DNA from: Castellaniella ginsengisoli
GTDB lineage: Bacteria > Pseudomonadota > Gammaproteobacteria > Burkholderiales > Burkholderiaceae_B
Length of the DNA: 64,000 bases
NCBI RefSeq assembly: GCF_039523235.1
Contig: NZ_BAAAEX010000003.1
Reading direction: 5' to 3' (one strand)
In this document: piece after piece, positions 52,575-61,040 of the stretch
How the letters are laid out: each line of letters begins with the position of its first letter
Position numbering within the stretch: position 1 is the first letter of the stretch
Made by a program: the position numbers and the translations under genes
Notes under the pieces: model-generated
Databases searched by the model: none
Seen by the model: only the letters and a program-made list of their open reading frames with translations
Told to the model about the DNA's origin: nothing

Positions 52575-53008
52575 GCTGTGTTTTCCTTGAAGTGCGGCCC
52601 GGCGGGCAGCGCTTCGATCACGACGAAGGCCGCCACCATGTCGGCCTCGTCGGTCATGGAGACGTGCGCCCTTCCGAAACGGGCGGCATACCAGTCGGCC
52701 AGCGGGCCGGACAAACGGATTTCGGGCGCCCCGCCGGGCCGGTTCAGGATCTGCACTCTCGACCAGGTCATGGGCATGTGGATGCCCAGCCCGATGGCCT
52801 TGGAGAAAGCTTCCTTGGCGGCAAAGCGGGTCGCCAGGTAGAGAATGCCCCGGCGCGGATCGCGCGCCTGACGGCGATGATGCACAAGCTGTTCGTCCGC
52901 CCCCAGAATACGATGGACGAAACGCCCGCCGTGCCGCGAATAGATGCGCTCGACGCGCTCGACCCGCAGCAGGTCGGTGCCGATGCCGGCAATGGCTCCA
53001 GTGAACAC
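52571..53008 (-). CDS. acpS: Holo-[acyl-carrier-protein] synthase
   Basis: A 145-residue 4'-phosphopantetheinyl transferase charging acyl carrier protein. The family start GIGTDLLRVERVERIYSRHG and the Mg2+/CoA motif RFAAKEAFSKAIG are present, as is the C-terminal VSMTDEADMVAAFVV. It directly precedes nagZ. Confidence 0.94.
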   Translation of the reverse strand: MFTGAIAGIGTDLLRVERVERIYSRHGGRFVHRILGADEQLVHHRRQARDPRRGILYLATRFAAKEAFSKAIGLGIHMPMTWSRVQILNRPGGAPEIRLSGPLADWYAARFGRAHVSMTDEADMVAAFVVIEALPAGPHFKENTA

Positions 53009-53072
53009 GGAAGGACTCCGAAAAAACGGTGATGACGCGACATCCGGGCAACTGCGGACGGCCCGGCGCTCA

Positions 53073-53618
53073 TCACAACCGGATGAAATGCTCCCGGTAG
53101 TGCTTGAGCTCGTCGATCGATTCCTGGATGTCGGCCAACGCCTCGTGCTTGCTGGCCTTGACGAAGCTGCGGTAGACCTCGGGCTTCCAGCGCAGGGACA
53201 GCTCTTTCAGGGTGCTGACATCCAGGTTGCGATAGTGGAAGTAGGCTTCCAGCCGGGGCATGTACTTGACCATGAAGCGGCGGTCCTGGCCGATGGTATT
53301 GCCGCACATCGGCGATTTGCCGGCCGGCACCAGGGGGGCCAGGAATTCCAGCAGGATATCCTCTGCCGCCGATTCGGTCAGGGTCGAGGCCTTGACCTTC
53401 TCGATCAGGCCGCTCTTGCCATGGGTGGACTGGTTCCATTTGTCCATGCCGTCCAGCACGGCGGCATCCTGGTGGATCACCAGCACCGGCGCCTGCGCCA
53501 CCGGCGTCAGGTCAGGCTCGGTGACCACCATGGCAATTTCCAGGATGCGCTCCTTTTCAGGGTCCAGGCCCGACATTTCCATGTCCAGCCAGATCAGGCG
53601 CTGATCGTTCGCGGCCAT
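53073..53618 (-). CDS. orn: Oligoribonuclease
   Basis: A 181-residue DEDDh-type 3'-5' exonuclease that degrades short RNAs and the c-di-GMP breakdown product pGpG. The catalytic acids are in LIWLDMEMSGLDPEKE and in GNTIGQDRRFMVKYM, and the C-terminal HEALADIQESIDEL holds the catalytic His and last Asp. It is relevant to the c-di-GMP enzymes elsewhere in the window. It is divergent from the M48 protease gene. Confidence 0.95.
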   Translation of the reverse strand: MAANDQRLIWLDMEMSGLDPEKERILEIAMVVTEPDLTPVAQAPVLVIHQDAAVLDGMDKWNQSTHGKSGLIEKVKASTLTESAAEDILLEFLAPLVPAGKSPMCGNTIGQDRRFMVKYMPRLEAYFHYRNLDVSTLKELSLRWKPEVYRSFVKASKHEALADIQESIDELKHYREHFIRL

Positions 53619-53673
53619 ATCCTATAATCCTTTGCTTGCAAAGCACCGATTTTCGCACATTGGCCGGACGGAC

Positions 53674-54918
53674 ATGCTGACCTACCTGTTTCTCGCCTGC
53701 CTCGTAGGCGACCTGCTTCTGCGCCACTGGCTGGCGCGCCGTCAGATCCGCCATGTGCTCGCGCATCGCGACGCGGTCCCGGCCGTCTTCGCCGACCGCA
53801 TCGGTTTGCACAGCCACCAGCGCGCCGCCGACTACACCGTGGCCCGCTGCCAGTTGGTCATGATCGAACGCATCGTCGAGGCCGCCGTCCTGCTGGGCCT
53901 GACCCTGCTGGGCGGCCTGCAGGCGCTGGACCTGACCCTGGGGCGCCTGATCGAATCGGAGCTCTGGCGCCAGATGGCGCTGGTCGGCGTGGTGCTGGCC
54001 CTGCTGGGCGCCGTCGGGCTGGCCTTTTCCGCCTGGCGCACCTTCCGCCTGGAAGCCCGTTTCGGTTTCAACCGCATGACGCCCCGGCTGTTCCTGAGCG
54101 ATGCGATCAAGATGCTGGTCCTCACCCTGGCGCTGGGTGCGCCGCTGCTGGCCGCCATCCTGTGGATCATGGATTCGGCCGGCACCGATTGGGCCTGGTG
54201 GGCCTGGGGCCTGTGGGTCGGTTTCAACCTGCTGGTCCTGTGGCTGTATCCCAGCTTCATCGCCCCGCTGTTCAACCGCTTCGTCCCGCTGGACGACCCT
54301 GAACTGGGCGAACGCATCCACGCCCTGGCCAAGCGGTGCCGCTTCAATCTGTCGGGCCTGTTCGTCATGGATGGCTCGCGCCGTTCGGCCCACGGCAACG
54401 CCTATTTCACCGGTTTCGGCCGCCACCGGCGCATCGTGTTCTTCGACACGCTGCTCTCGCGACTGAACACCGACGAGGTCGAGGCCGTCCTGGCCCACGA
54501 ACTGGGCCACTTCGCCCACCGCCATATCCTGCGCCGCATCATCATCAGCTTCGTGACGGCCGGCGTGCTGCTGCACCTGCTTGCCTGGCTGTCCACCCAG
54601 CTCTGGTTCTACACCGGGCTGGGCGTCATCCCGCAGTTGGGGCGGCCCAACGACGGCCTGGCCCTGGTGTTGTTCATGCTGGCCTTGCCAGTACTGACGT
54701 TCTGGTCCACGCCGATCGCCAGCCTGCTGTCGCGGCGCGATGAATTCCAGGCCGACCGCTATGCCGTGCGGCAATGCGGCCCGGCCCCCCTTTCCAGCGC
54801 ACTGGTCAAGCTCTACGACGACAACGCCGCCACGCTGACGCCGGATCCGATCCATTCCGCCTGGTACGACAGCCACCCGCCGGCCCCCGTGCGCATCGCG
54901 CACTTGCGCGATGGCTGA
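53674..54918 (+). CDS. M48 (Ste24/CAAX-type) membrane metalloprotease
   Basis: A 414-residue inner-membrane zinc protease of the Ste24 type. The N-terminal half has about five membrane helices, then the zinc site HELGH in VLAHELGHFAHRHILRR, two more helices, and the third ligand in RRDEFQADRYAV. The start at 53674 begins MLTYLFLACLVGDLLLRHWL. It overlaps rsgA by 8 bases. It probably removes damaged membrane proteins; the substrate is unknown. Confidence 0.88.
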   Translation: MLTYLFLACLVGDLLLRHWLARRQIRHVLAHRDAVPAVFADRIGLHSHQRAADYTVARCQLVMIERIVEAAVLLGLTLLGGLQALDLTLGRLIESELWRQMALVGVVLALLGAVGLAFSAWRTFRLEARFGFNRMTPRLFLSDAIKMLVLTLALGAPLLAAILWIMDSAGTDWAWWAWGLWVGFNLLVLWLYPSFIAPLFNRFVPLDDPELGERIHALAKRCRFNLSGLFVMDGSRRSAHGNAYFTGFGRHRRIVFFDTLLSRLNTDEVEAVLAHELGHFAHRHILRRIIISFVTAGVLLHLLAWLSTQLWFYTGLGVIPQLGRPNDGLALVLFMLALPVLTFWSTPIASLLSRRDEFQADRYAVRQCGPAPLSSALVKLYDDNAATLTPDPIHSAWYDSHPPAPVRIAHLRDG

Positions 54919-55810
54919 ACCCGCCGCGCTGCAGGGCCGCGTCATCGCCGTCCACGGACGCCATTACGGCGTGGCCATCGATGGCGGCGGCCAGCGTCAA
55001 TGCTATACACGCGGCAAAAAGGCCGGTCCCGCCGTGGGCGATCACGTGCGCGTGCGCCCGGAGGGTCGCCAAGAGGGCGTCATCCTGGACATCCTGCCGC
55101 GCCGCAACCTGTTCTACCGCTCCGACGCCCAGCGCAGCAAGCAATTCGCCGCCAATATCGACCAATTGCTGCTGGTGCTGGCCTGCGAGCCCGAATTCTC
55201 CGACGACCTGACCGGCCGCGCCCTGGTGGCGGCCGCCAGCGCCGGGGTGCCGGCGCTCATCGTGCTGAACAAGGCGGACCTGCCCGGCGCCGCCGCCGCC
55301 CGCGCGCGGCTGGCGACCGTCGAGGCGCTGGGCACGCCCGTCGTCCTGCTCAGCGCCCTGGACACGGGCCAGGTTCGAGCCACCCTGGGCCCCCGCTTGC
55401 GGGATCGCCTCACGCTGCTGCTGGGCCAGAGCGGCATGGGCAAATCCACCCTGCTCAACGCCCTGGTTCCCGAAGCCCTGGCGGCCACCCAGGCACACTC
55501 CGAAGCGCTGGGCACAGGCCGCCACACCACCACCCGCACCCAGCTCTACCCCTTGCCCGAAGGCGGCGGCCTGATCGATTCGCCGGGCTTCCAGGCTTTC
55601 GGTCTGCAACACTTGAGCGCCCATGACATCGAGCAAGGGTTCCCGGAGTTCGCGGCGCCGATCTCCGAGTGCCGTTTCTACAACTGCACCCACCGCCATG
55701 AGCCGGGCTGCGGCGTGCTGGCGGCCGTCGAGCGCGGAGACGTGCGCCCGGAACGCCACGCCCTTTACAGACGCATCCTGGCGGAAAACGAGGCCGCGCG
55801 GCGATATTAG
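54911..55810 (+). CDS. rsgA: Ribosome small-subunit biogenesis GTPase RsgA
   Basis: A 299-residue circularly permuted GTPase that matures the 30S subunit. An N-terminal OB fold (about 8-75) is followed by the permuted motifs: G4 LNKADLP, G1 GQSGMGKSTLLNAL, G2 HTTTRTQLYPL, G3 DSPGFQ. The C-terminal zinc knuckle is CRFYNCTHRHEPGCGV. It overlaps the M48 protease gene. Confidence 0.95.
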   Translation: MAEPAALQGRVIAVHGRHYGVAIDGGGQRQCYTRGKKAGPAVGDHVRVRPEGRQEGVILDILPRRNLFYRSDAQRSKQFAANIDQLLLVLACEPEFSDDLTGRALVAAASAGVPALIVLNKADLPGAAAARARLATVEALGTPVVLLSALDTGQVRATLGPRLRDRLTLLLGQSGMGKSTLLNALVPEALAATQAHSEALGTGRHTTTRTQLYPLPEGGGLIDSPGFQAFGLQHLSAHDIEQGFPEFAAPISECRFYNCTHRHEPGCGVLAAVERGDVRPERHALYRRILAENEAARRY

Positions 55811-55863
55811 CCGCTCCCCCGGCATTTTTTTCCAGCCCGCCAGCCTATCCTGGCGGCCCGGAT

Positions 55864-55890
55864 TGTCACAAAATGGGGGCCACGACCGTC
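55864..55890 (+). promoter_or_regulatory. ECF41-type promoter of the sigma-factor gene
   Basis: TGTCACA (55864-55870), 16-base spacer, CGTC (55887-55890), 12 bases before the sigma gene start codon. This matches the motif described for ECF41 sigma factors and implies autoregulation. Confidence 0.7.
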
Positions 55891-55901
55891 TGGATGCCGA
55901 C

Positions 55902-56807
55902 ATGAGCGACGCAACCCTCACCTTCAACCATCACCGCCCCCGCCTGCAGCGTATTGCCTACCGCATGCTCGGCTCCTGGGCCGAGGCCGAGGACGTGGTC
56001 CAGGATGCCTGGCTGAAATGGCATGCGGCGGACCACGCCACCCTGGCCAATATCGAGGCCTGGCTGGTTTCCGTCACGACCCGGCTGTCCATTGACCGGC
56101 TCCGGTCCGTCAAGTCCCGGCGGGAGCACTACATCGGCGCCTGGCTGCCAGAGCCCGATCTGACGGATCTGGCCGATGCCGCGCCTTCGCCCGAACAGGC
56201 GCTGGAACACGCCCACGACGTCTCCTACGCTTTGCTGGCCGTCCTGGAGCGGCTTGCGCCCGAGGCGCGGGCCGCCTTCCTGCTGCGGGATGTATTCGAC
56301 GAAGACTACGGCGAGATCGCCCGGGTGTTGAACCGGACCGAAGCGGCTTGCCGCCAACTGGTCCACCGCGCCCGGATCCGCTTGAAGGACGAGCGCAAAC
56401 CGGCGGCCGTGGCCCCCGAGACACAACACAAGCTGCTGCGGGCCTTTGCACAGGCCGCCTCAACGGGCGACTTCACGGCGCTCAAGTCGGTGCTGGCGGC
56501 CGACGCCCAACTGGTGGGCGACGGCGGCGGCAAAGTCGCCAGTTTCGGCGTGCCGCTGCTGGGCGGACAACGCATTGCGCAGCTCTACCTCGCAACCTGC
56601 CTGCGTTATCGCGGCCAGGTCCGCTGTGAAGTCGCCCTTGTCGGAGGGCAATGGCGGCTGCTGCGCTTCATCGACGGCAAGCTGGAATCCGCGCAATACC
56701 TGGAAACCGATGGCACACGCATCACCCGCATCCACGCGCAGCGCAACCCCGAGAAGCTGGCGGGGCTCGCCCGCGCGCTGGGGTGCGAGCTGAGCGTGCC
56801 GGTCTGA
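55902..56807 (+). CDS. ECF41/SigJ-type sigma factor with SnoaL-like C-terminal domain
   Basis: A 301-residue extracytoplasmic-function sigma factor. Region 2 (RIAYRMLGSWAEAEDVVQDA) and region 4 (RAAFLLRDVFDEDYGEIARVLN) are followed by an about 110-residue NTF2/SnoaL-like domain (from about residue 185) that replaces an anti-sigma factor in ECF41 members. The next genes, a CxxC carboxymuconolactone-decarboxylase-like protein and an oxidoreductase, are the standard ECF41 target set, and both the sigma gene and the first target gene carry the same promoter motif. Confidence 0.87.
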   Translation: MSDATLTFNHHRPRLQRIAYRMLGSWAEAEDVVQDAWLKWHAADHATLANIEAWLVSVTTRLSIDRLRSVKSRREHYIGAWLPEPDLTDLADAAPSPEQALEHAHDVSYALLAVLERLAPEARAAFLLRDVFDEDYGEIARVLNRTEAACRQLVHRARIRLKDERKPAAVAPETQHKLLRAFAQAASTGDFTALKSVLAADAQLVGDGGGKVASFGVPLLGGQRIAQLYLATCLRYRGQVRCEVALVGGQWRLLRFIDGKLESAQYLETDGTRITRIHAQRNPEKLAGLARALGCELSVPV

Positions 56808-56833
56808 GACCGTTCCGTTTTTTTTTCGCAGGC

Positions 56834-56860
56834 CGTCACAACACGGCAGCGCCATTCGTC
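56834..56860 (+). promoter_or_regulatory. ECF41-type promoter of the AhpD-like gene
   Basis: CGTCACA (56834-56840), 16-base spacer, CGTC (56857-56860), the same arrangement as before the sigma gene and about 40 bases before the next start codon. Confidence 0.7.
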
Positions 56861-56899
56861 TTGAGTGTGAACCCTTCAACTTTCACTCGAGGTGATTTC

Positions 56900-57358
56900 A
56901 TGTCGCAACCCCGCCTGAACTGGACGGACATCGCGCCCAAGTCCTACAAAGCCATGGCCGGCGTCAACGCCACGCTCTCGGGCTCCACCCTGGGCCCGAT
57001 CCTGATGGATTTGATCCAGACCCGCGTGTCGCAGATCAACGGCTGCGCTTTCTGCCTGGACATGCACGCGCGCGATCTGCGCAAACAGGGTGAAACCTGG
57101 CAACGCATCAACAGCCTCTCGACCTGGCGCGAGACCGACTTGTATGACGCCCGCGAACGGGCGGCGCTGAACTGGGCCGAGTCCATGACCCGCCTGGCTG
57201 ATCATCACAGCGACCGGGATACCGACTTCGCGGCGCTTCGGTCCCAATTCGACGAGCAGGAAATCGTCGAGCTCTGCTGGGCGATCGCCGCCATCAATGC
57301 CTGGAACCGGATGGCCATCGGCATGCGCGCCCCCGTCCCCGCCAAGCCGCTCGACTGA
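56900..57358 (+). CDS. AhpD/carboxymuconolactone-decarboxylase-like protein
   Basis: A 152-residue helical protein of the AhpD-like superfamily. The redox motif CAFCLDMHARDL (CxxC plus His) suggests a peroxidase or disulfide reductase role and not a decarboxylase. GAGGT lies 8 bases before the ATG. It is the first gene behind the second ECF41-type promoter and a textbook partner of ECF41 sigma factors. Confidence 0.86.
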   Translation: MSQPRLNWTDIAPKSYKAMAGVNATLSGSTLGPILMDLIQTRVSQINGCAFCLDMHARDLRKQGETWQRINSLSTWRETDLYDARERAALNWAESMTRLADHHSDRDTDFAALRSQFDEQEIVELCWAIAAINAWNRMAIGMRAPVPAKPLD

Positions 57359-57418
57359 ACGCAGCCCCCCCGACTGTTTCCCGGAGGGCATGCGCCCTCC
57401 TTTTCATTGGATATCTTC

Positions 57419-58171
57419 ATGCAGGCAACGACACCCCGGATTGCGCTCATCACCGGCGCAGGCGCCGGCATCGGCCTGGCGGCGGCCAAGGCCTTTGCCG
57501 CCGCCGGTACCCGGACAATCATCACCGGCAGGAACGAGGCGCGCCTCGCCGCCGCCGCCCGCCAGACCTCCGGCATCGACTACATCGTCGCGGATGCGTC
57601 CAGCGAAGCCGATGCGCAACGCACCATCGACACCGCCATCCAGCGCTGGGGGCGGCTGGACGTTCTGGTCAACAACGCCGGCGCCGGCGCCATCCTGCCG
57701 TTGGCGCAAGCCAGCGCCAGCCACATCGCCGCCATCTTCGCCACCAACGTCATCGGCCCCTCGCTGCTGACGCGCGCCGCCCTGCCCCATCTGAAGGCGG
57801 CGGGCGGGACCATCATCAACATCTCGAGCACCTTCGGCCACAAGGCCGCCGCCGGGCTCTCGCACTATGCCGCCAGCAAGGCGGCGCTGGAGCACATGAC
57901 TCGCTGCTGGGCGCTGGAGCTTGCGGCCGACGGCATCCGCGTCAACGCGGTCGCCGCCGGGCCGACCGAAACCCGCTTCCTGGAAGAGCGGATGAAACTG
58001 ACACCCGAGCAGATCGAGACCGTCAAGGCCGACGAACGCGCCAGGATCCCCATGGGCCGGCGCGGCGAGCCAGAGGATGTCGCCCCCTGGATCGTGTCGC
58101 TGGCTGCGCCAGGGGCCACCTGGGTCACCGGCCAGGTCCTCTGCATCGATGGCGGCCTGGACGTGACCTGA
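57419..58171 (+). CDS. Short-chain dehydrogenase/reductase
   Basis: A 250-residue classical SDR. Cofactor motif TGAGAGIGLA, NNAG at about residue 85, catalytic Ser in NISSTFGH and YAASK with Tyr and Lys. The N-terminal loop (ITGRNE after the second strand) favours NADP(H). An in-frame TTG four codons upstream is possible, but the ATG at 57419 is preferred. It follows the AhpD-like gene by 60 bases and probably belongs to the same ECF41 regulon. Confidence 0.87.
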   Translation: MQATTPRIALITGAGAGIGLAAAKAFAAAGTRTIITGRNEARLAAAARQTSGIDYIVADASSEADAQRTIDTAIQRWGRLDVLVNNAGAGAILPLAQASASHIAAIFATNVIGPSLLTRAALPHLKAAGGTIINISSTFGHKAAAGLSHYAASKAALEHMTRCWALELAADGIRVNAVAAGPTETRFLEERMKLTPEQIETVKADERARIPMGRRGEPEDVAPWIVSLAAPGATWVTGQVLCIDGGLDVT

Positions 58172-58299
58172 GTCCGAACCGGTCGCAACGCCAGCGACAC
58201 TCAGCCCGCCACGCCCCTGGCGGCGCGGGCCTGGGACGGGGGCAGATCCCCCGTTCCGCCGCCCCACCGGCGGGCCGGCCCCGATTCAGAATCTGCCGC

Positions 58300-59091
58300 T
58301 CAGGGCGGTACGGACGGGCGTTCGAGGCCGGGGCTTATCCCGCTTTGCCCTGGGCGTCGGCGCCCGGGGCCCGCGATGCCTTGCGCCGCCGCCAGGAAGT
58401 GGTAGAGATTGCGGACCAGGATCGCCGTGGCCCCCCAGATGAAATAGGATTGCCAGCGAATGGCAAAATAGCACCGCCCATGGCCCAGGGAAGTCGCCAT
58501 CTGGTGCAAGACGTGCCTGTCGGGGTTCATCAGAACCGCCAGGGGCACCTCGAAGACCTCGGCGACCTCGGCCTCGTCGGGATGGAGATGAAAGCCGGGC
58601 AGCAGTTCTCCAATCACGGGCGTCATCAGGAAATGCGTCGTGGTCAGCAGCGTTGGCTGCGTACCGATGACCTGGATGAAGCGCTGTTCGACGCCGATTT
58701 CCTCATGTGTTTCGCGCAAGGCCGCGGCGACCGGATCGCGATCCGAGGTTTCAATGCGCCCGCCCGGAAAGCTGATCTGCCCCGCATGATGATGCAGATG
58801 CGCCGCGCGGCGGGTAAACAGCACGTGCAATCCGGTATCCCGCTGAACCAGCGGCATCAGGACCGCAGCCTGGCGCGCACGGGCATAGGAATCGCCGCCC
58901 GGGACAAAAGACTGGGCAAACAGCGGCTCGACCCGCCAATCGACTGGATGCTGGAATGCCTGGCGGATGGCATCCAGCCGCAGGCATTCCGGCGGCAGCG
59001 GCGGCAGGGGCGCGCTGGGCAGAACAGGTTGGACCTGGGGATCGAAATCCGCGATACGATCCCTGTCCGGAGCCGGCATCCGATACGACAT
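58300..59091 (-). CDS. NUDIX hydrolase, CoA pyrophosphatase type
   Basis: A 263-residue NUDIX protein. The box GGRIETSDRDPVAAALRETH followed by EEIG is complete, and upstream RRAAHLHHHAGQISFPGG is the pattern of CoA/ADP-ribose pyrophosphatases (NudL/YeaB). The N-terminal about 70 residues are a Pro-rich extension. The C-terminal about 30 residues look disordered. It lies downstream of rplS on the same strand, separated by a terminator. Confidence 0.85.
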   Translation of the reverse strand: MSYRMPAPDRDRIADFDPQVQPVLPSAPLPPLPPECLRLDAIRQAFQHPVDWRVEPLFAQSFVPGGDSYARARQAAVLMPLVQRDTGLHVLFTRRAAHLHHHAGQISFPGGRIETSDRDPVAAALRETHEEIGVEQRFIQVIGTQPTLLTTTHFLMTPVIGELLPGFHLHPDEAEVAEVFEVPLAVLMNPDRHVLHQMATSLGHGRCYFAIRWQSYFIWGATAILVRNLYHFLAAAQGIAGPGRRRPGQSGISPGLERPSVPP

Positions 59092-59135
59092 GGCATCCCG
59101 ATGATCAAATCCCCGCGCAAGCGGATTGTGCGGGC

Positions 59136-59165
59136 AAAAAACAAGGCACCCGAAACGGGTGCCTT
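59136..59165 (-). terminator. Terminator of rplS
   Basis: A perfect 10-bp stem (AAGGCACCCG/CGGGTGCCTT) with a 3-base loop, followed on the minus strand by a T-rich run (GTTTTTT). Confidence 0.88.
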
Positions 59166-59187
59166 GGGATGATCCGAAGTACCGTGA

Positions 59188-59571
59188 TCAGACGGCCTTG
59201 CGAACCAGCTTTTCCTTGATGCGAGCGGCCTTGCCCGTCAGGTTGCGCAGATAATACAGTTTAGCACGGCGGACATCGCCACGGCGCTTGACTTCGATCG
59301 AGGCGATCTGCGGCGAATAGAGCTGGAAGGTACGCTCGACGGCTTCGCCCGACGAGATCTTGCGCACGGTGAACGCGGAATTCAAGCCCCGGTTGCGGCG
59401 GGCGATGACCACGCCTTCGTAGGCCTGGGCGCGCTTGCGCGAGCCTTCGACCACGTTGACGCTCACGATGACCGTATCGCCGGGGGCAAAATCGGGGATG
59501 GTGCGGCCTTCGGTCAGGCGCGCGATTTCTTCTTTTTCGAGGGTTTCGATCAGGTTCAAGATAGGCTCCAA
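59188..59571 (-). CDS. rplS: 50S ribosomal protein L19
   Basis: A 127-residue ribosomal protein at the 30S-50S interface. The family sequence IPDFAPGDTVIVSVNVVEGS and RERTFQLYSP-like region VERTFQLYSPQIASIEVKRR is intact, with C-terminal RAKLYYLRNLTGKAARIKEK. The usual upstream genes rpsP-rimM-trmD are absent here; the adjoining gene is a small LexA-boxed protein. Confidence 0.96.
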   Translation of the reverse strand: MEPILNLIETLEKEEIARLTEGRTIPDFAPGDTVIVSVNVVEGSRKRAQAYEGVVIARRNRGLNSAFTVRKISSGEAVERTFQLYSPQIASIEVKRRGDVRRAKLYYLRNLTGKAARIKEKLVRKAV

Positions 59572-59639
59572 GGCATCGTGGACACCGGGCGTGGATATAG
59601 TGAGAATGCCGGGCCAGAGGATGCAAACCGGGAATTATA

Positions 59640-59984
59640 TCAGAACCCGGCCGCCGCACCCAGCCACATCATGCCAGGCACCATGGCGGCCCAGGTCAGG
59701 ACCATGAGGACGTCGCCTGCCAGCGCAGCCAGGCGGCGCCAGCCGATCCGCAGGCCGGTGCGGGGCCGGTGCGCCGTGATCGCCGGCGATGCCCCCCGCC
59801 CCCGCCGGGCGGTACGCCCTGCCGGCCGGCCGCCCCAGGCCCCGCCCGCCACCCAGGGCCCCTGCAACACGCCCGGCGCATCCATGCGCGCCGCCCTGGC
59901 CGTGTTGCGCGCCGGCCCGCCACGCCCCGCGGCGCCTGCGCCGGCCCATGCCCACGTCGCATTCCAAGCCATTGATCCAGCCAT
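59640..59984 (-). CDS. Small LexA-boxed membrane-associated protein, unknown
   Basis: A possible 114-residue protein, rich in Ala, Gly, Arg and Trp, with a basic middle and a C-terminal hydrophobic helix (LAALAGDVLMVLTWAAMVPG and following). GGGAG lies 7 bases before the ATG. Upstream, a perfect LexA box overlaps a sigma-70 promoter that would read straight into it, which is the best evidence that it is a gene. No family is recognised. By analogy it could be an SOS-induced membrane-acting or cell-division-stopping peptide, but this is inference. Confidence 0.5.
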   Translation of the reverse strand: MAGSMAWNATWAWAGAGAAGRGGPARNTARAARMDAPGVLQGPWVAGGAWGGRPAGRTARRGRGASPAITAHRPRTGLRIGWRRLAALAGDVLMVLTWAAMVPGMMWLGAAAGF

Positions 59985-60029
59985 GTTGAATCTCCCAGGT
60001 ATGCCCGGCGCAAGAACCGCCGAAGCTGT

Positions 60030-60070
60030 TGTTTTATCCAGTAATCATGGATACTGTACAAAAAAACAGT
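60030..60070 (-). promoter_or_regulatory. LexA (SOS) box over a promoter
   Basis: The site TACTGT-N8-ACAGT at 60052-60070 contains the exact consensus CTGT-N8-ACAG at 60054-60069. On the minus strand TTGTAC (overlapping the box), a 17-base spacer and GATAAA form a sigma-70 promoter pointing at the small gene that starts at 59984. Confidence 0.7.
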
Positions 60071-60190
60071 TCTGCGCGCAAGCATCGCCCGCAAGACAAA
60101 CCCGCTGCCGCCCCCGCAGCGAGGCACGGCGCCCGCACGCCCCGTGATGGGCGTGGGCAATCCGCCAGGCCGGGCGGGCGTCAATCCCGG

Positions 60191-60231
60191 AAAACAAAAC
60201 CCCGGCGCCGGACGAAGTCCGGCCACCGGGG
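60191..60231 (-). terminator. Terminator of the peroxiredoxin gene
   Basis: A long GC-rich hairpin (outer stem CCCCGG/CCGGGG, inner GCCGGAC/GTCCGGC) is followed on the minus strand by TTTTGTTTT. Confidence 0.85.
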
Positions 60232-60284
60232 TCAGGCCGGCCCGCGGAAACGGGGCCGGCAAGCCTGAATCAGGCGCGGCGGGA

Positions 60285-60926
60285 TCAGAGGTCCGGCTGC
60301 GGCGTGATGCGCAGGTAGGGGCGGACTTCGGTGTAGCCCTTGGGGAATTTTTCCTTCAGGACGGCCGGATCCTTGATCGACGGAGCGATGATGACGTCTT
60401 CGCCCTGCTTCCAGTTCACGGGGGTCGCGACGCTGTAGTTGTCGGTCAACTGGATGGAATCCAGGGCGCGCAGGATCTCGTCGAAGTTGCGGCCCGTGCT
60501 GGCCGGATAAGTCAGGATCAGGCGGATCTTCTTGTTCGGGTCAATGATGAACACCGAGCGCACCGTGGCAGTGGTGCTGGCGTTCGGGTGGATCATGTCG
60601 TAGAGGGTGGCGACCTTGCGGTCTTCGTCGGCCAGAATCGGGTATTGGACGTCGGTCTTCTGGGTGTCGTTGATGTCCTTGATCCAGTCGAGGTGCGATT
60701 GCTTGCCGTCGACCGACACGGCGATCACTTTGGCGCCGCGCTTGGCGAATTCGCCCGACAGGATGGCGGTGTAGCCCAATTCGGTGGTGCAGACCGGCGT
60801 GAAGTCGGCCGGGTGAGAAAACAGGACGCCCCAGCCGTTGCCCAGAAATTCATGGAACTTGATTTTCCCCAGGGAGGATTCCTGTTCGAAATCGGGGGCG
60901 GTGTCGCCCAGACGTAGAGTGGCCAT
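60285..60926 (-). CDS. 1-Cys peroxiredoxin (Prx6 type)
   Basis: A 213-residue cytoplasmic peroxidase reducing hydroperoxides. The peroxidatic cysteine lies in the Prx6 motif SHPADFTPVCTTELGY; the C-terminal extension with the Prx6-type VATPVNWKQGEDVIIAPS is present and no resolving cysteine is evident. ATG at 60926 starts MATLRLGDTAPDFEQ, the family N-terminus. Four ATAG/CTAT half-sites upstream (61008-61044) hint at OxyR control. Confidence 0.92.
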   Translation of the reverse strand: MATLRLGDTAPDFEQESSLGKIKFHEFLGNGWGVLFSHPADFTPVCTTELGYTAILSGEFAKRGAKVIAVSVDGKQSHLDWIKDINDTQKTDVQYPILADEDRKVATLYDMIHPNASTTATVRSVFIIDPNKKIRLILTYPASTGRNFDEILRALDSIQLTDNYSVATPVNWKQGEDVIIAPSIKDPAVLKEKFPKGYTEVRPYLRITPQPDL

Positions 60927-61040
60927 CAATAGCTCCTGTTTCAAGTATCTGCCGCCCGGACGATCCGGGCGGCAAATTGGTTTAGACACTTAAGATTCTT
61001 GCAGAATATAGATCGCTATTGAAATACCGGATAGCTATGT

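Larger units (their letters stand above)
59985..60284. other. Intergenic region between the LexA-boxed gene and the peroxiredoxin gene
   Basis: About 300 bases. The left part holds the SOS promoter. The middle (60080-60190) is GC-rich sequence without a convincing gene. The right part holds the peroxiredoxin terminator. Nothing else is seen. Confidence 0.5.

Noticed and set aside
60080..60262. Upstream part of a 188-codon minus-strand frame through the LexA-boxed region
   Set aside because: It passes through the promoter and LexA box, has no ribosome binding site and is low-complexity Gly/Ala/Pro sequence.
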